A program made the translations under genes and the position numbers. Below, piece after piece: positions 1 to 8,482 of a stretch of 64,000 nt of DNA. The DNA comes from CAZMRF01 sp964568735 (GTDB lineage: Bacteria > Acidobacteriota > Polarisedimenticolia > JACPZX01), in assembly GCA_964568735.1 (NCBI GenBank), contig CAZMRF010000018.1, positions 5,144 to 69,143 on the forward strand, given 5' to 3'. The notes under the pieces were generated by a model that saw only the letters and a list, made by a program, of their open reading frames with translations, was not told the DNA's origin and ran no database searches. How positions within the stretch are numbered: position 1 is the stretch's first letter; each line of letters opens with the position of its first letter.

Positions 1-414
1 TTCGCCGATTCGGTCCTCGGCATCCTGGCGCAGCGCCTGGCCCGGACAATCTGCTCCTCCTGCAAGGAGACCTACAAGCCGTCGAAGGAGGAGATAGCCG
101 AGCTGCGCGAGTCCTACGGCCCGAGCCTCTTCGACGAGCGCCTCGCGGCGCAGGTTGGACCCACCCCGACCCTGGCCCGCGGACGCGGGTGCAAGGAGTG
201 CACCGACACGGGCTACAAGGGCCGGATCGCCGTCCACGAGCTGATGATCGGCACCGACGAGATCAAGAGGATGATCGTCCGCCGTGCACCCGTCGAGGAG
301 CTGAGGAATCACGCCATCAAGGAAGGGATGACCACGCTCCTGCAGGACGGCATCGACAAGGTCTTCAGGGGGTTCACGGACTTCAAGCAGGTCCGCGCCG
401 TCTGCATCAGGTAG
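1..414 (+). CDS. Type IV pilus assembly / type II secretion ATPase (PilB/GspE family), C-terminal part
   Basis: The frame is open from the first base and stops at 412-414, so only the last 137 residues are present. Two CxxC pairs (TICSSCKE near residue 17 and GCKECTD near residue 64) form the tetracysteine zinc motif of PilB/GspE ATPases. It is followed by the GYKGRIAVHEL and DGIDKVFRGFTDFKQV segments typical of the family C-terminus. These hexameric ATPases power pilus extension or secretion from the cytoplasmic face of the inner membrane. The Walker motifs lie outside the window, so PilB and GspE cannot be separated; PilB is slightly favoured. Confidence 0.88.
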   Translation, partial: FADSVLGILAQRLARTICSSCKETYKPSKEEIAELRESYGPSLFDERLAAQVGPTPTLARGRGCKECTDTGYKGRIAVHELMIGTDEIKRMIVRRAPVEELRNHAIKEGMTTLLQDGIDKVFRGFTDFKQVRAVCIR

Positions 415-445
415 CGCGGGGGCCCCGATTCCCGCGCTTGGACAT

Positions 446-1345
446 TCAGAGGGAGTGGCCGGTGAGGCGGCGGTAGATTTCCTGGTAGCGACCGCTCGTC
501 CCTTCGACGATCTCGGGGGGGAGCATGGGGACGGGGGGCTGCTTGTCCCAGCCGCTCCGCTCCAGGTGATCGCGGACGAACTGCTTGTCGAAGGAGGGCG
601 GGCTGATCCCGGGGCGGTAGCTCTCGCGATCCCAGAAGCGTGAGGAATCGGGAGTGAGGACCTCGTCGCACAGGAGGATCTCGCCGCTCCCGGCCAGGCG
701 GCCGAACTCGAACTTCGTGTCCGCGATGATGACGCCGGCGGCTTCCGCGTGCTGGCTCGCCTTCATGAAGATCGCCAGGGAGAGCTCCCTCAGCCTGCGG
801 GCGTCGTCCGCACCGATGATGGAGGCCATGCTCTCGAACGAGATGTTCTCGTCGTGCCCCGACGCCGCCTTCGTGGCCGGCGTGAAGATCGGCTCCGGCA
901 GGCGGCTGGCGAGCTGCAGTCCCTTCGGGAGCCGCACGCCGCTCGTGGCGCCGGAGGCCAGGTACTCCTTGTAGCCCGATCCGGCCAGATACCCGCGCAC
1001 GACGCACTCGACGGGGAACATGCGCGCCTTGCGGACGATCATCGATCGTCCCTCCAGCACGGCGGCGTGGCCTTTCAGGCTTCCGGGATAGCGGGCGACG
1101 TCGCACTCGATCAGGTGGTTCGGCACGATATCCCCGGTGAGCGCGAACCAGTGCCTGGAGAGCTGCGTCAGCACCTTGCCCTTGCCGGGAATGCCGTTCG
1201 GCAGCACGTAATCGAAGGCCGAGATCCGATCGGTGGAGAGCATCAAGAGTTGATCGCCGAGGTCGAAGATCTCCCTCACCTTCCCCGAGGCCATCTTCGT
1301 GAGCCCCGGAAGATCGACGGTCGTGATCGCCTCGGTCGCACTCAT
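446..1345 (-). CDS. purC: Phosphoribosylaminoimidazole-succinocarboxamide synthase (SAICAR synthetase)
   Basis: This 299-residue protein is a long-form PurC. It joins aspartate to carboxyaminoimidazole ribotide with ATP in purine synthesis. Recognisable blocks are GKVREIFDLGDQLLMLSTDRISAFDYVLPNGIPGKG (about residues 21-56), VECVVRGYLAGSGYKEY, IIADTKFEFG and DEVLTPDSSRFW. The ATG has AGGAG about 7 nt upstream. It is transcribed away from the TIGR00300 gene and is not in a purine operon here. Confidence 0.97.
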   Translation of the reverse strand: MSATEAITTVDLPGLTKMASGKVREIFDLGDQLLMLSTDRISAFDYVLPNGIPGKGKVLTQLSRHWFALTGDIVPNHLIECDVARYPGSLKGHAAVLEGRSMIVRKARMFPVECVVRGYLAGSGYKEYLASGATSGVRLPKGLQLASRLPEPIFTPATKAASGHDENISFESMASIIGADDARRLRELSLAIFMKASQHAEAAGVIIADTKFEFGRLAGSGEILLCDEVLTPDSSRFWDRESYRPGISPPSFDKQFVRDHLERSGWDKQPPVPMLPPEIVEGTSGRYQEIYRRLTGHSL

Positions 1346-1548
1346 CGGGAGCTCCTCTCACGGGCGCTGGCCGCGCCGCAGGGACGCGCCGGAAACCTGT
1401 CCTCACCACGGCGCGGACAGGCTCGCAGAGGTTAGACTGGATGCGGGGCGCATCCTAGCCCCGGCCCCGGGGGACGATCAACCCCGGGATCTCCACACGA
1501 CGAACCCACAGCCGCGAGGGCCGCCAGCGCCCTGTCCGGAGCCGCACC

Positions 1549-2811
1549 ATGCCGACGCGCAGACTCACCACAGAGGGGCATCTCATCGACACCGGCCTGA
1601 TGTCCCGGATCCTGAACGTCATCGTGGAGAACGGGGGCAGCTACGAGCTGCTCGGCTTCGACATCGGCCGGACCATCACAGACTTCTCACGCGCCGAGCT
1701 GGAGGTCACCGCCGGGGATCAGGACCAGCTCGATCTCGTGCTCGACAACCTCATCGGCATGGGGTGCCGGATCGTCGAGCATGGCCCGGCCGACATCCTC
1801 CTGCACCCTTCCGAGAAGGACGGCACGGTCCCCCCGGACTTCTACTCCACGACGAACCATCCCACCCGGGTGCGGGTGGCCGGGCGCTGGGTGGACGTCT
1901 CGGAGCAGAGGATGGACGCCGTCATCCGCATCGACGAGAGCGGAGAGGCTAGCTGCGTCAAGCTGAGGGACGTGCGTCGCGGCGACATGATCGTCTGCGG
2001 GGTCGAGGGAGTCAGGGTCATCCCTCCCTTCCGCAAGCGCGAGAAGATGGATTTCGTGTTCATGGACCGGGACATCTCCTCGGAGAGGCGCGTCGAGATC
2101 ATCGTCGCCGATCTCGCCCGCGAGCTGAGAGAGGTCCGCGCGAAGGGCGGGCGGACGGTGATCGTGGCAGGCCCCGTCGTGGTCCACACCGGTGGCGCCG
2201 CTCACATGGGAAGGCTCTTCCGCGGCGGCTACGTCCAGGCCCTGCTCTCGGGCAACGCCCTCGCCGTCCACGACGTCGAGCAGGCCCTCTACGGAACGTC
2301 ACTGGGAGTCGACGTGCGCACGGGCATTCCCGTCTACGAGGGGCACAAGAACCACATGAGGGCCATCAACGCCATCCGGACCGCCGGATCCATGCGCCAG
2401 GCGGTGGAGACGGGGCTCCTGCGATCCGGCGTGATGTTCGAGGCGATGAAGGCCGGCATCGACGTCGTCCTGGCGGGATCGATTCGCGACGACGGCCCCA
2501 TGCCGGAGACGATCATGGACCTCGTCGAGGCCCAGGAGGCCTACTGGCGGGCCCTGCGCGGCGCGGAGATGGTCATCATCCTCTCGACCATGCTCCACGG
2601 CATCGGGACCGGCAACATGACGCCTTCCCACGTCCGCACGATCTGCGTGGACATCAACCCGGCCGTCGTCACCAAGCTCGTCGATCGGGGCTCGGCGCAG
2701 GCGGCGGGCGTCGTCACCGACGTGGGGCTCTTCCTGAGGCTCCTCGCCGACGAGCTGCAGCTCCCTCCCACCCCGGCCGGGGTCGAGTCGCAGATGGGCA
2801 CGCGGAGCTAG
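1549..2811 (+). CDS. TIGR00300 family LOR/SDH-domain protein (possible ornithine cyclodeaminase)
   Basis: The protein has 420 residues and starts MPTRRLTTEGHLIDTG. The N-terminal third matches the conserved LOR/SDH domain (SRILNVIVENGGSYELLGFDIG, DLVLDNLIGMGCRIV). The C-terminal two thirds look like an NAD-binding region (TVIVAGPVVVHTGGAAHM, VFEAMKAGIDVVLAGSIRDDGP, CVDINPAVVTKLVDRGSAQAAGVVTDVGLFL). Characterised relatives include an archaeal ornithine cyclodeaminase and the C-terminal half of cyanobacterial arginine dihydrolase proteins. No arginine or proline genes lie nearby, so the substrate is inferred only from family knowledge. Confidence 0.8.
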   Translation: MPTRRLTTEGHLIDTGLMSRILNVIVENGGSYELLGFDIGRTITDFSRAELEVTAGDQDQLDLVLDNLIGMGCRIVEHGPADILLHPSEKDGTVPPDFYSTTNHPTRVRVAGRWVDVSEQRMDAVIRIDESGEASCVKLRDVRRGDMIVCGVEGVRVIPPFRKREKMDFVFMDRDISSERRVEIIVADLARELREVRAKGGRTVIVAGPVVVHTGGAAHMGRLFRGGYVQALLSGNALAVHDVEQALYGTSLGVDVRTGIPVYEGHKNHMRAINAIRTAGSMRQAVETGLLRSGVMFEAMKAGIDVVLAGSIRDDGPMPETIMDLVEAQEAYWRALRGAEMVIILSTMLHGIGTGNMTPSHVRTICVDINPAVVTKLVDRGSAQAAGVVTDVGLFLRLLADELQLPPTPAGVESQMGTRS

Positions 2812-2942
2812 GCGCTACGCCCTTCGCCGGCTGAACTGCGCCGGCTCATCTCGTGAGCATGGCCCTGCGCCAGCACGGGCCGCTCGTGGGAGCGGAGGGC
2901 GAGCACCGTGCGCGAAGCTGACTCGGAATCGTGATCTCTCGT

Positions 2943-3671
2943 TCAGTTCCCGCGCAGGATGCTGCCGAGCACCCCTCCCGCCTGCCCGCCCCCGCCGCCG
3001 GTCCGCGTCGGGAGCTGGGGGATGAGCCAGGAGAGGAAGGCCTGCGTGCTGCGGGTCTGGATGAAGAGATCTCCCTGCCCCTGGAACTCGCAGACCAGCC
3101 CCTCGCCGCCGAGGAAGGTGGATTTCCAGTTCCCGAAGCGCTGCACGCTGAAGGAGAGTCCCTGCGTGAAAGCCACGACGTGGCCCGTGTCACAGAGGTA
3201 GGGGCGTCCCTGCGTGATCGCCACCTTGTGGATGGCGCCGTACGACGACAGGAGGATGTCGCCGGAGCCCGAGGCCTTCAACAAGAACAGGCCCTCGCCG
3301 CTGAAGAAGGTCTTGGCCCCGCCCCAGGCGGTGTCGAGGTCGATGGCGGGGTCGCCGGCCAGGAAGGAAGCCGACTGGATGAAGAGAGTCTCTCCTTTCA
3401 TCGGGACGTGGTAGATGTCGCCCGGCAGCGAAGGCGCCAGCGTCACTTCGCCCGGGGTCCCCTCGGCGCGGTAGGTGTTCGCGAAGAGGCTCTCCCCCCC
3501 GAGCACCTTCCGCTTCAGGGCACCGATGACGCCTCCCTTCATCGCGGTCTCGGGACGGATGTTGGCGGACATCGAGACCATGGCCCCGGATTCCGCCTGG
3601 ACGGCCTCGCCGGGCCGGAGCTGGACGACGGCGAGCGAGTAGGATGGCCGATAGAGGATTTCGATCTGCAT
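2943..3671 (-). CDS. AIM24 / TIGR00266 family protein
   Basis: The 242-residue protein begins MQIEILYRPSYSLAVVQL and continues with GEAVQAESGAMVSMS, the hallmark of AIM24/TIGR00266 proteins. Repeated beta-rich segments follow (GGESLFANTY, GEVTLAPSLPGDIYHVP, FFSGEGLFLLKASGSGDILLSSYGAI, GGEGLVCEFQGQGDLFIQTR). The C-terminus is a Gly-rich tail. Members form a TRAP-like beta fold of unknown function. The stop codon is followed after only 2 nt (on the right side) by the stop-side of the next minus-strand gene, so the two may be co-transcribed. Confidence 0.9.
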   Translation of the reverse strand: MQIEILYRPSYSLAVVQLRPGEAVQAESGAMVSMSANIRPETAMKGGVIGALKRKVLGGESLFANTYRAEGTPGEVTLAPSLPGDIYHVPMKGETLFIQSASFLAGDPAIDLDTAWGGAKTFFSGEGLFLLKASGSGDILLSSYGAIHKVAITQGRPYLCDTGHVVAFTQGLSFSVQRFGNWKSTFLGGEGLVCEFQGQGDLFIQTRSTQAFLSWLIPQLPTRTGGGGGQAGGVLGSILRGN

Positions 3672-3673
3672 GA

Positions 3674-4702
3674 TCAGGACCCCGTGGAGCCCGCTCGGAG
3701 CTTCTTGACGGCCGCGAACTCCTCGAGGAGCTTCTTCGCGATCCCGTCCCTGGGTATCTTCCCGTCCATGTATGAGGTCCAGATGTACTCGTAGGTGCTC
3801 AGGTAGGGGCGGTAGGCCGCGGCGTGGGCGGGTGAGAGCACGCCCGCGTGGACGTGCTCCCGGTTGACGAACCTCTTGACGAGCTCTCCCGCGTTGTAGG
3901 CGACGAGCCCGTGCAGGAAGACCTCGATCTCGTTCCTGTCCGCGGCCTCGGAGCCTCGCCTTACTTCCTGGAGCACGGTGCCCGCCGAGTAGGATTGCAT
4001 GGCGTCCAGGATGTGGGTCGCCTCGTGGACCGCGGACTCTGCCAGGGTCGCGGGTGAGAGGCCGTAGACGCCTATCACCGTGAAGTAGCCCTCGTCCGAG
4101 AGGCCCCAGGTCGAAACCCCGCCCGCGCGGATGACGGTGTAGATCACGATCTCCTTGTCGATGGGCTGGAAGCCCATGAGCTTGATCAACGCGGACCCGA
4201 CGCGCTCCTCGACCTTAACCCAGCGCTTGAGGGAGCTGATCAGGACCCGATTGACCCCCATCAGCTCTTCGGAGTAGACCGTCTCCAGATACCTGGGATA
4301 TGCCGATTCCATGGCCTCCACGAGCATCCGGACCCCGGTAGCCGCCTCGGCATCTTGAAGAGAAGCCGGGAGCGTCTCGGTGGCCTTGCGGAGCCGAGGC
4401 AGATCGGCGCTCGAGGCAAGCCGTTCCTCGAACCACCTGATGACGAGAGGGTTGTCGATGATCTTGGCCGCCTGGGCATAGGCGGTCGCCTCGGAGACGA
4501 AATCCCCTCCGCTGCCCCCCCGCGGCTTCACGCTCTCGGGTCCGAAGCTCTTCAAGTAGTAGTGGCACATGATCATTGGATCCGCCTCGAAGCGGAGCTT
4601 CGCGGCGGGGGCCGCCGTTGCGGCCGCGCCGCCCGCCTGCTGCGCCACCAGCTCCCCCGGGGCGAGCATCGCGATCATTGCCAGGGCGTGAACTGCTCTC
4701 AT
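3674..4702 (-). CDS. Secreted protein of unknown function with a HEATH zincin-like motif
   Basis: The open frame runs further upstream, but the ATG at 4702 gives a clean signal peptide (MRAVHALAMIAMLAPGELVAQ) and 342 residues. I do not recognise the family. Residues 226-230 read HEATH, which fits the HExxH zinc-protease motif in a helix-like context (LAESAVHEATHILDAMQ). Residues 257-264 (EIEVFLHG) offer possible third ligands about 30 residues downstream. A peptidase role is therefore possible but unproven. The upstream 240 bp holds a long inverted repeat instead of a gene. Confidence 0.7.
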   Translation of the reverse strand: MRAVHALAMIAMLAPGELVAQQAGGAAATAAPAAKLRFEADPMIMCHYYLKSFGPESVKPRGGSGGDFVSEATAYAQAAKIIDNPLVIRWFEERLASSADLPRLRKATETLPASLQDAEAATGVRMLVEAMESAYPRYLETVYSEELMGVNRVLISSLKRWVKVEERVGSALIKLMGFQPIDKEIVIYTVIRAGGVSTWGLSDEGYFTVIGVYGLSPATLAESAVHEATHILDAMQSYSAGTVLQEVRRGSEAADRNEIEVFLHGLVAYNAGELVKRFVNREHVHAGVLSPAHAAAYRPYLSTYEYIWTSYMDGKIPRDGIAKKLLEEFAAVKKLRAGSTGS

Positions 4703-4822
4703 CGACCTTGGACCTCCAGGATTCCGTCCGCGCGCCGCCCTCCCTCCGAGGGCCGGGTCCATGCTAGGACACCCGCGCTCCGCCTGCACTCCAGCCACCC
4801 CCGCAGCCGCGAATCGGAGGGT

Positions 4823-4929
4823 GGGCTGAAGGGCCGCCCGAAGCGGACGTCCGGAGGCCGGCGAAGAGTGTGGGCAGGATCTCGATCGTCTCCGGCCGAA
4901 GCCGGGAGCGCAGGGCGGCCCTTCAGCCC
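4823..4929. repeat. Palindromic intergenic repeat element, copy A
   Basis: A perfect 17-bp inverted repeat (left arm 4823-4839, starting GGGCTGAAGGGCC; right arm 4913-4929) encloses about 73 bp. Inside the left arm lies GAAGCGGACGTCCGGAG, and just before the right arm GGGAGCGCA. Both are shared with the element at 54851-54966. It sits between the HEATH gene and a glycosyltransferase, both read leftward. Confidence 0.75.
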
Positions 4930-4940
4930 GCACCGTTGCA

Positions 4941-5633
4941 TCAGCGCGGGGCGCTGAAGCGAAGGCGGACGAGAGTCCAGATCGCCTTGACGCCGTCGAC
5001 CCAGCGGATCTTCTTGCCTTCCTCGAAGGAGCGGGGCCGGTAGCGGATCGGCACTTCGACCACACGCCTTCCGCTCCGCATGAGACGGGCCGTGATCTCC
5101 TCGCAGAACTCGAAGCCGTCGCATTCGAGCCCCGAGGCGATCGCATCCTCGCGCCTGAAGACCTTGTAGCACGTGGTCAGGTCGGTGAGGCGTCGCCCGT
5201 AGAGCAGGTTGAAGACGAGCGTGAGAAGGCGCCCGCCCCAGTAAAAGGCCCGGTAGGAGCCGGAGTTCTGCCCGAGGATCCTCGACCCGTAGACGGCGTC
5301 GGCCGATCCCGACTTCAGCGGAGCGAGCAGAGCCGGGTAGTCTGCGGGGTCGTACTCCAGGTCGGCATCCTGCACGAGGATGTAGTCGCCGGTCGCTTCC
5401 TGGATGCCGCGCCTCACGGCGGCACCCTTCCCCGCGTTCGCCGGGAGGTTGATGGCGACCAGGTCGGGCCCGCGCAGCGTTTCGATCACGCGGGAGGTCC
5501 CGTCCACGGAGCCGTCGTTGACGATGACGATCTCGCGCTGCACGTCACCGAGCGGCACCCGGCGAACCTCGGCGACGACCTTGGCGAGCGTCTTCTCCTC
5601 GTTGTAGGTCGGGATGACGACGCTCAGCTTCAA
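4941..5633 (-). CDS. Family 2 glycosyltransferase, dolichyl/polyprenyl-phosphate mannose synthase-like
   Basis: The 230-residue protein begins MKLSVVIPTYNEEKTLAKVV, a GT-A nucleotide-sugar fold. It has IVIVNDGSVDGT, then QDADLEYDPADYP with the acidic metal-binding cluster, then the acceptor-side segment VYGSRILG. The length and absence of membrane helices fit soluble DPM1-like enzymes that charge a polyprenyl phosphate. Its ATG overlaps the carA stop by 4 bases, so the two are translationally coupled. The sugar donor cannot be read from the sequence. Confidence 0.9.
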   Translation of the reverse strand: MKLSVVIPTYNEEKTLAKVVAEVRRVPLGDVQREIVIVNDGSVDGTSRVIETLRGPDLVAINLPANAGKGAAVRRGIQEATGDYILVQDADLEYDPADYPALLAPLKSGSADAVYGSRILGQNSGSYRAFYWGGRLLTLVFNLLYGRRLTDLTTCYKVFRREDAIASGLECDGFEFCEEITARLMRSGRRVVEVPIRYRPRSFEEGKKIRWVDGVKAIWTLVRLRFSAPR

Positions 5634-6871
5634 GGATCGCCGCCGGCGGCGCCGTCACGGTTCTCCGCGGTCGCCTTCCCCCGATCGCCCTCCTCGCCGA
5701 CGCCGGAGACCGCGCCCCCGGCCTCGACCATCATCCGGACGAATTCGTCGAAGAGGTAATGCGCGTCATGGGGCCCGGGGGACGCCTCCGGGTGGTACTG
5801 GACCGAGAATGCCGGGAGGCTCCTGTGCCGGAAGCCCTCCACGGTGCCGTCGTTCAGGTTCACGTGGGTGATCTCGATTTCGGCGCCGAGGCTCTCGGGA
5901 TCGACCGCGTATCCGTGGTTCTGAGACGTGATCTCCACGCGGCCTGTCCTCAAGTTCTTGACGGGGTGGTTCACTCCGCGGTGGCCGAACTTCAGCTTGA
6001 AGGTCTTCCCGCCCAGGGCCATGGACATCACTTGATGGCCGAGGCAGATGCCGAAGATCGGGACGCGGCCCAGGAGCCGTCGCACCATCTCCGCGGGCCC
6101 CGCGAGGACGCCTGGATCACCGGGCCCGTTCGAGAGGAAGACGCCGCCGGGAGCGAGCGCGAGGATCTCGTCGGCCGAGGTCCGCGCCGGGACCACGGTG
6201 ACCCTGCATCCCGCCGCCGTCAGGCGACGAAGGATGCTCTCCTTCATTCCATAGTCCACGGCGACGACGCGGTGACGCGCCGCCTTCCGGTTCCTCGGGG
6301 CGCGGGCTGTCCTGCCCTGGCCCGATCCGTCAACCGGCGGAGCCGACCACAACGGGGGCCCTCCCCCTCTCCATTCGAAGCGGGACTGGCAGGTCACGCG
6401 GCCCACGAGATCGATCTCCTCGAGCCGGGGCAGGGCGAGCGCCTTGCGCCTCAGGCTCTCCGGGCTCATGTCGAGCGCCGAGATCATGCCCCGGAGCACG
6501 CCGCCGGATCGGAGGTGCCGCGTGAGCGCCCGGGTGTCCACCTCCGAGAGCGCCGGCACCTGGGACTCCTTGAGGTACTGCTGGAGGTCCTTGCGGGCGC
6601 GCCACGAGGAGGGAATCTCGCTCGCTTCGCGGACGACGAAACCCTCGACCTGGATCCGGCGGCTCTCCACGTCGATCTCGTTGACGCCGTAGTTGCCCAC
6701 CTGCGGGGAGGTCATCGTGACGATCTGCCCCCGGTAGGAGGGATCGGTCAGGACCTCCTGATACCCGGTCATCGCGGTGTTGAAGACGACCTCGCCTCCC
6801 CTCTCGGCGGCGGCCCCGAAGGACCTTCCCCGGAAGACCTTGCCGTCTTCGAGCACGAGGAGCGCTTCCAT
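5630..6871 (-). CDS. carA: Carbamoyl-phosphate synthase small (glutaminase) subunit
   Basis: The 413-residue protein supplies ammonia from glutamine for carbamoyl phosphate, used in pyrimidine and arginine synthesis. The N-terminal CarA domain is clear (LVLEDGKVFRGRSFGA, VVFNTAMTGYQEVLTDPSY). The class I amidotransferase domain contains LSNGPGDP, the nucleophile motif FGICLGHQ and the histidine motif YHPEASPGPHD. A Pro/Arg-rich linker and a charged 30-residue tail are longer than usual. The large subunit carB is not in the window. The start lies 1 nt after the aroF stop. Confidence 0.97.
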   Translation of the reverse strand: MEALLVLEDGKVFRGRSFGAAAERGGEVVFNTAMTGYQEVLTDPSYRGQIVTMTSPQVGNYGVNEIDVESRRIQVEGFVVREASEIPSSWRARKDLQQYLKESQVPALSEVDTRALTRHLRSGGVLRGMISALDMSPESLRRKALALPRLEEIDLVGRVTCQSRFEWRGGGPPLWSAPPVDGSGQGRTARAPRNRKAARHRVVAVDYGMKESILRRLTAAGCRVTVVPARTSADEILALAPGGVFLSNGPGDPGVLAGPAEMVRRLLGRVPIFGICLGHQVMSMALGGKTFKLKFGHRGVNHPVKNLRTGRVEITSQNHGYAVDPESLGAEIEITHVNLNDGTVEGFRHRSLPAFSVQYHPEASPGPHDAHYLFDEFVRMMVEAGGAVSGVGEEGDRGKATAENRDGAAGGDP

Positions 6872-6872
6872 C

Positions 6873-7886
6873 TCAGATCCTCATCCCGAGCAGCTGGGCG
6901 AGCGCGCGAATCTCTCCCATCAGCTGGGCGAACTGCGGCGGCAGGAGGGCCTGCGGCCCATCCGAGAGAGCGTGCTCCGGGTCGTTGTGGACTTCGATCA
7001 TCAGCCCGTCGGCCTGCACCGCGACGGCGGCCCTCGCGAGGGGTGCGACTCGGTCCCGCCGGCCCGTGCCGTGGCTCGGATCCACGATGATCGGGAGGTG
7101 GCTCGCCGATCGGACCGCCGGGACGGCCGAGAGGTCGAGCGTGTTGCGCGCGTGCGTGGAGAAGGTGCGCACCCCCCGCTCGCACAGGACGATCCGCTCG
7201 TTGCCCTCCGCGGCGATGTACTCGGCGGACATCAATAGATCGTCCACCGTGGCCGACATGCCTCTCTTGAGAAGGACGGGCCTGTTGGACCTCCCCGCTT
7301 TCTTCAACAGAGGGTAGTTCTGCATGTTCCGCGTGCCGATCTGGATCATGTCGGCGTACTCGGCCACCATCTCGACCGACTCGGTGTCGAGCACCTCCGT
7401 GACCACGGGGAGGCCCGTCTCCTCCCTGGCCCTGGCGAGGATGCGCAGGCCCTCTTCGCCGAGCCCCTGGAAGGAGTAGGGAGAGGTGCGAGGCTTGAAG
7501 GCGCCGCCCCTGAGCAGGTGGGCTCCCGCCTCCTTCACGGCCCGCGCGACGGCGATCGTCTGCTCCAGCGACTCCACGGCGCAGGGGCCCGCGATCACCA
7601 CGAAGCTCCCGCCCCCGATCACCCGGCCCGCCACCTCGACCCTCGTATCCTCGGGCTTCGCCTCGCGGCTGACCAGCTTGAAGGGCTGCGTGACGGGGAT
7701 GACCGCTTTCACGCTCGGGAGGATCTCGAACTCCGCCGGGTTGAGCGGCTCGCGATTCCCCGTCACGCCGATGGCGGTCCGCTGGGAGCCCCGGATGGAG
7801 TGCGGACGCAGGCCCATACCGCGGATCCGCGCCTCGACACGGGCGACATCCTCCTCGGACGCGCCCTGATCCATCACGATGAGCAT
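6873..7886 (-). CDS. aroF: 3-deoxy-7-phosphoheptulonate synthase (DAHP synthase, AroF/KDO8P-like type)
   Basis: The 337-residue enzyme condenses PEP and erythrose-4-phosphate as the first shikimate step. Residues 1-70 are the ferredoxin-like regulatory domain seen in Thermotoga-type enzymes (MLIVMDQGASEEDVARVEARI). The barrel carries VVIAGPCAVES, GAFKPRTSPYSFQGLG, EVLDTESVEMVAEYADMIQIGTRNMQN, LLKRGMSAT and IVDPSHGTGRRDRV. It leads the aroF-carA-glycosyltransferase run with gaps of no more than 1 nt. Confidence 0.96.
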   Translation of the reverse strand: MLIVMDQGASEEDVARVEARIRGMGLRPHSIRGSQRTAIGVTGNREPLNPAEFEILPSVKAVIPVTQPFKLVSREAKPEDTRVEVAGRVIGGGSFVVIAGPCAVESLEQTIAVARAVKEAGAHLLRGGAFKPRTSPYSFQGLGEEGLRILARAREETGLPVVTEVLDTESVEMVAEYADMIQIGTRNMQNYPLLKKAGRSNRPVLLKRGMSATVDDLLMSAEYIAAEGNERIVLCERGVRTFSTHARNTLDLSAVPAVRSASHLPIIVDPSHGTGRRDRVAPLARAAVAVQADGLMIEVHNDPEHALSDGPQALLPPQFAQLMGEIRALAQLLGMRI

Positions 7887-7972
7887 GCGGGGACCCCCTG
7901 AGGAGGATGTACCGCCCGGGAAGCCTGGAAGGTCGCGGCATCTTACCGTCGCGCCGTGTCCCCATCAAGAAC

Positions 7973-7989
7973 GCGGGCCCTCGGCCCGC
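7973..7989. other. Short GC hairpin in the 212-bp aroF / SAP-like divergent region
   Basis: GCGGGCC-CTC-GGCCCGC is a perfect 7-bp stem about 87 nt upstream of the aroF start and 110 nt upstream of the rightward gene. No T-run follows on either strand. A -10-like TATACT at 8038-8043 faces right, with no good -35. I see nothing else in this gap. Confidence 0.3.
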
Positions 7990-8098
7990 CCGTGGGGGCG
8001 CCGCCCGGCGCGGAGCACCGCGAGGCCGCCATCTGGCTATACTGAGGGCCTCGGCCCGCGAGCCACGTCGCGGAGACCGGCACCCAGGAGACCCATTC

Positions 8099-8479
8099 AT
8101 GGAACTCAGCGAACTCGAAAAGAAGACCGTCATCGAGCTGCGGGAGATGGCGGCCGCGTACGATGATCTCGAGGGCGTCTCGGGAAGGAAGAAGGAAGAC
8201 CTCATCGACGCGCTCTGCGCGAAGCTGGGGATCGAGAAGAAGAAGGCCCTGCCCACCGGGATCGGCCGCCGCGCGCTCAAGCATAAGATCCGCGGCCTGA
8301 AGAAGCGGCGCGATGAGGCTCTGTCCGCCCACGACGCGAAGGCCCTGAAGCGTGCGCGCACCCTCATGCGCAGGACGAAGCACCGCCTGCGCGACGTCGT
8401 CGAGCATGCCGCCAAGGTCAAGGCGGCCTCGGATGCGAAGGCGAAGAAGGACGCTGCCGCAGCGGCGCCGGCCTCCTGA
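8099..8479 (+). CDS. Small basic protein with an N-terminal Rho_N/SAP-like domain
   Basis: The ATG at 8099 follows a good Shine-Dalgarno (CCAGGAGACC) and yields 126 residues; the longer upstream frame lacks one. Residues 2-42 (ELSELEKKTVIELREMAAAYDDLEG, then SGRKKEDLIDAL) look like the helix-extended-helix of Rho N-terminal/SAP domains, which bind nucleic acid. The rest is Lys/Arg-rich helix (KIRGLKKRRDEALSAHDAKALKRARTLMRRTKHRLR) and an Ala/Lys tail. Nucleic-acid binding is likely, but the specific role is unknown. The barrel gene follows within 3-15 nt. Confidence 0.8.
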   Translation: MELSELEKKTVIELREMAAAYDDLEGVSGRKKEDLIDALCAKLGIEKKKALPTGIGRRALKHKIRGLKKRRDEALSAHDAKALKRARTLMRRTKHRLRDVVEHAAKVKAASDAKAKKDAAAAAPAS

Positions 8480-8482
8480 GGC

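Noticed and set aside
309..1409. Very long overlapping frames antisense to or out of frame with known genes (for example 309-1409, 9103-11547, 10898-13024, 15658-17049, 21374-23161).
   Set aside because: At this GC content stop codons are rare off-frame. These translations are Arg/Pro/Gly-rich, lack domains and overlap well-supported genes.
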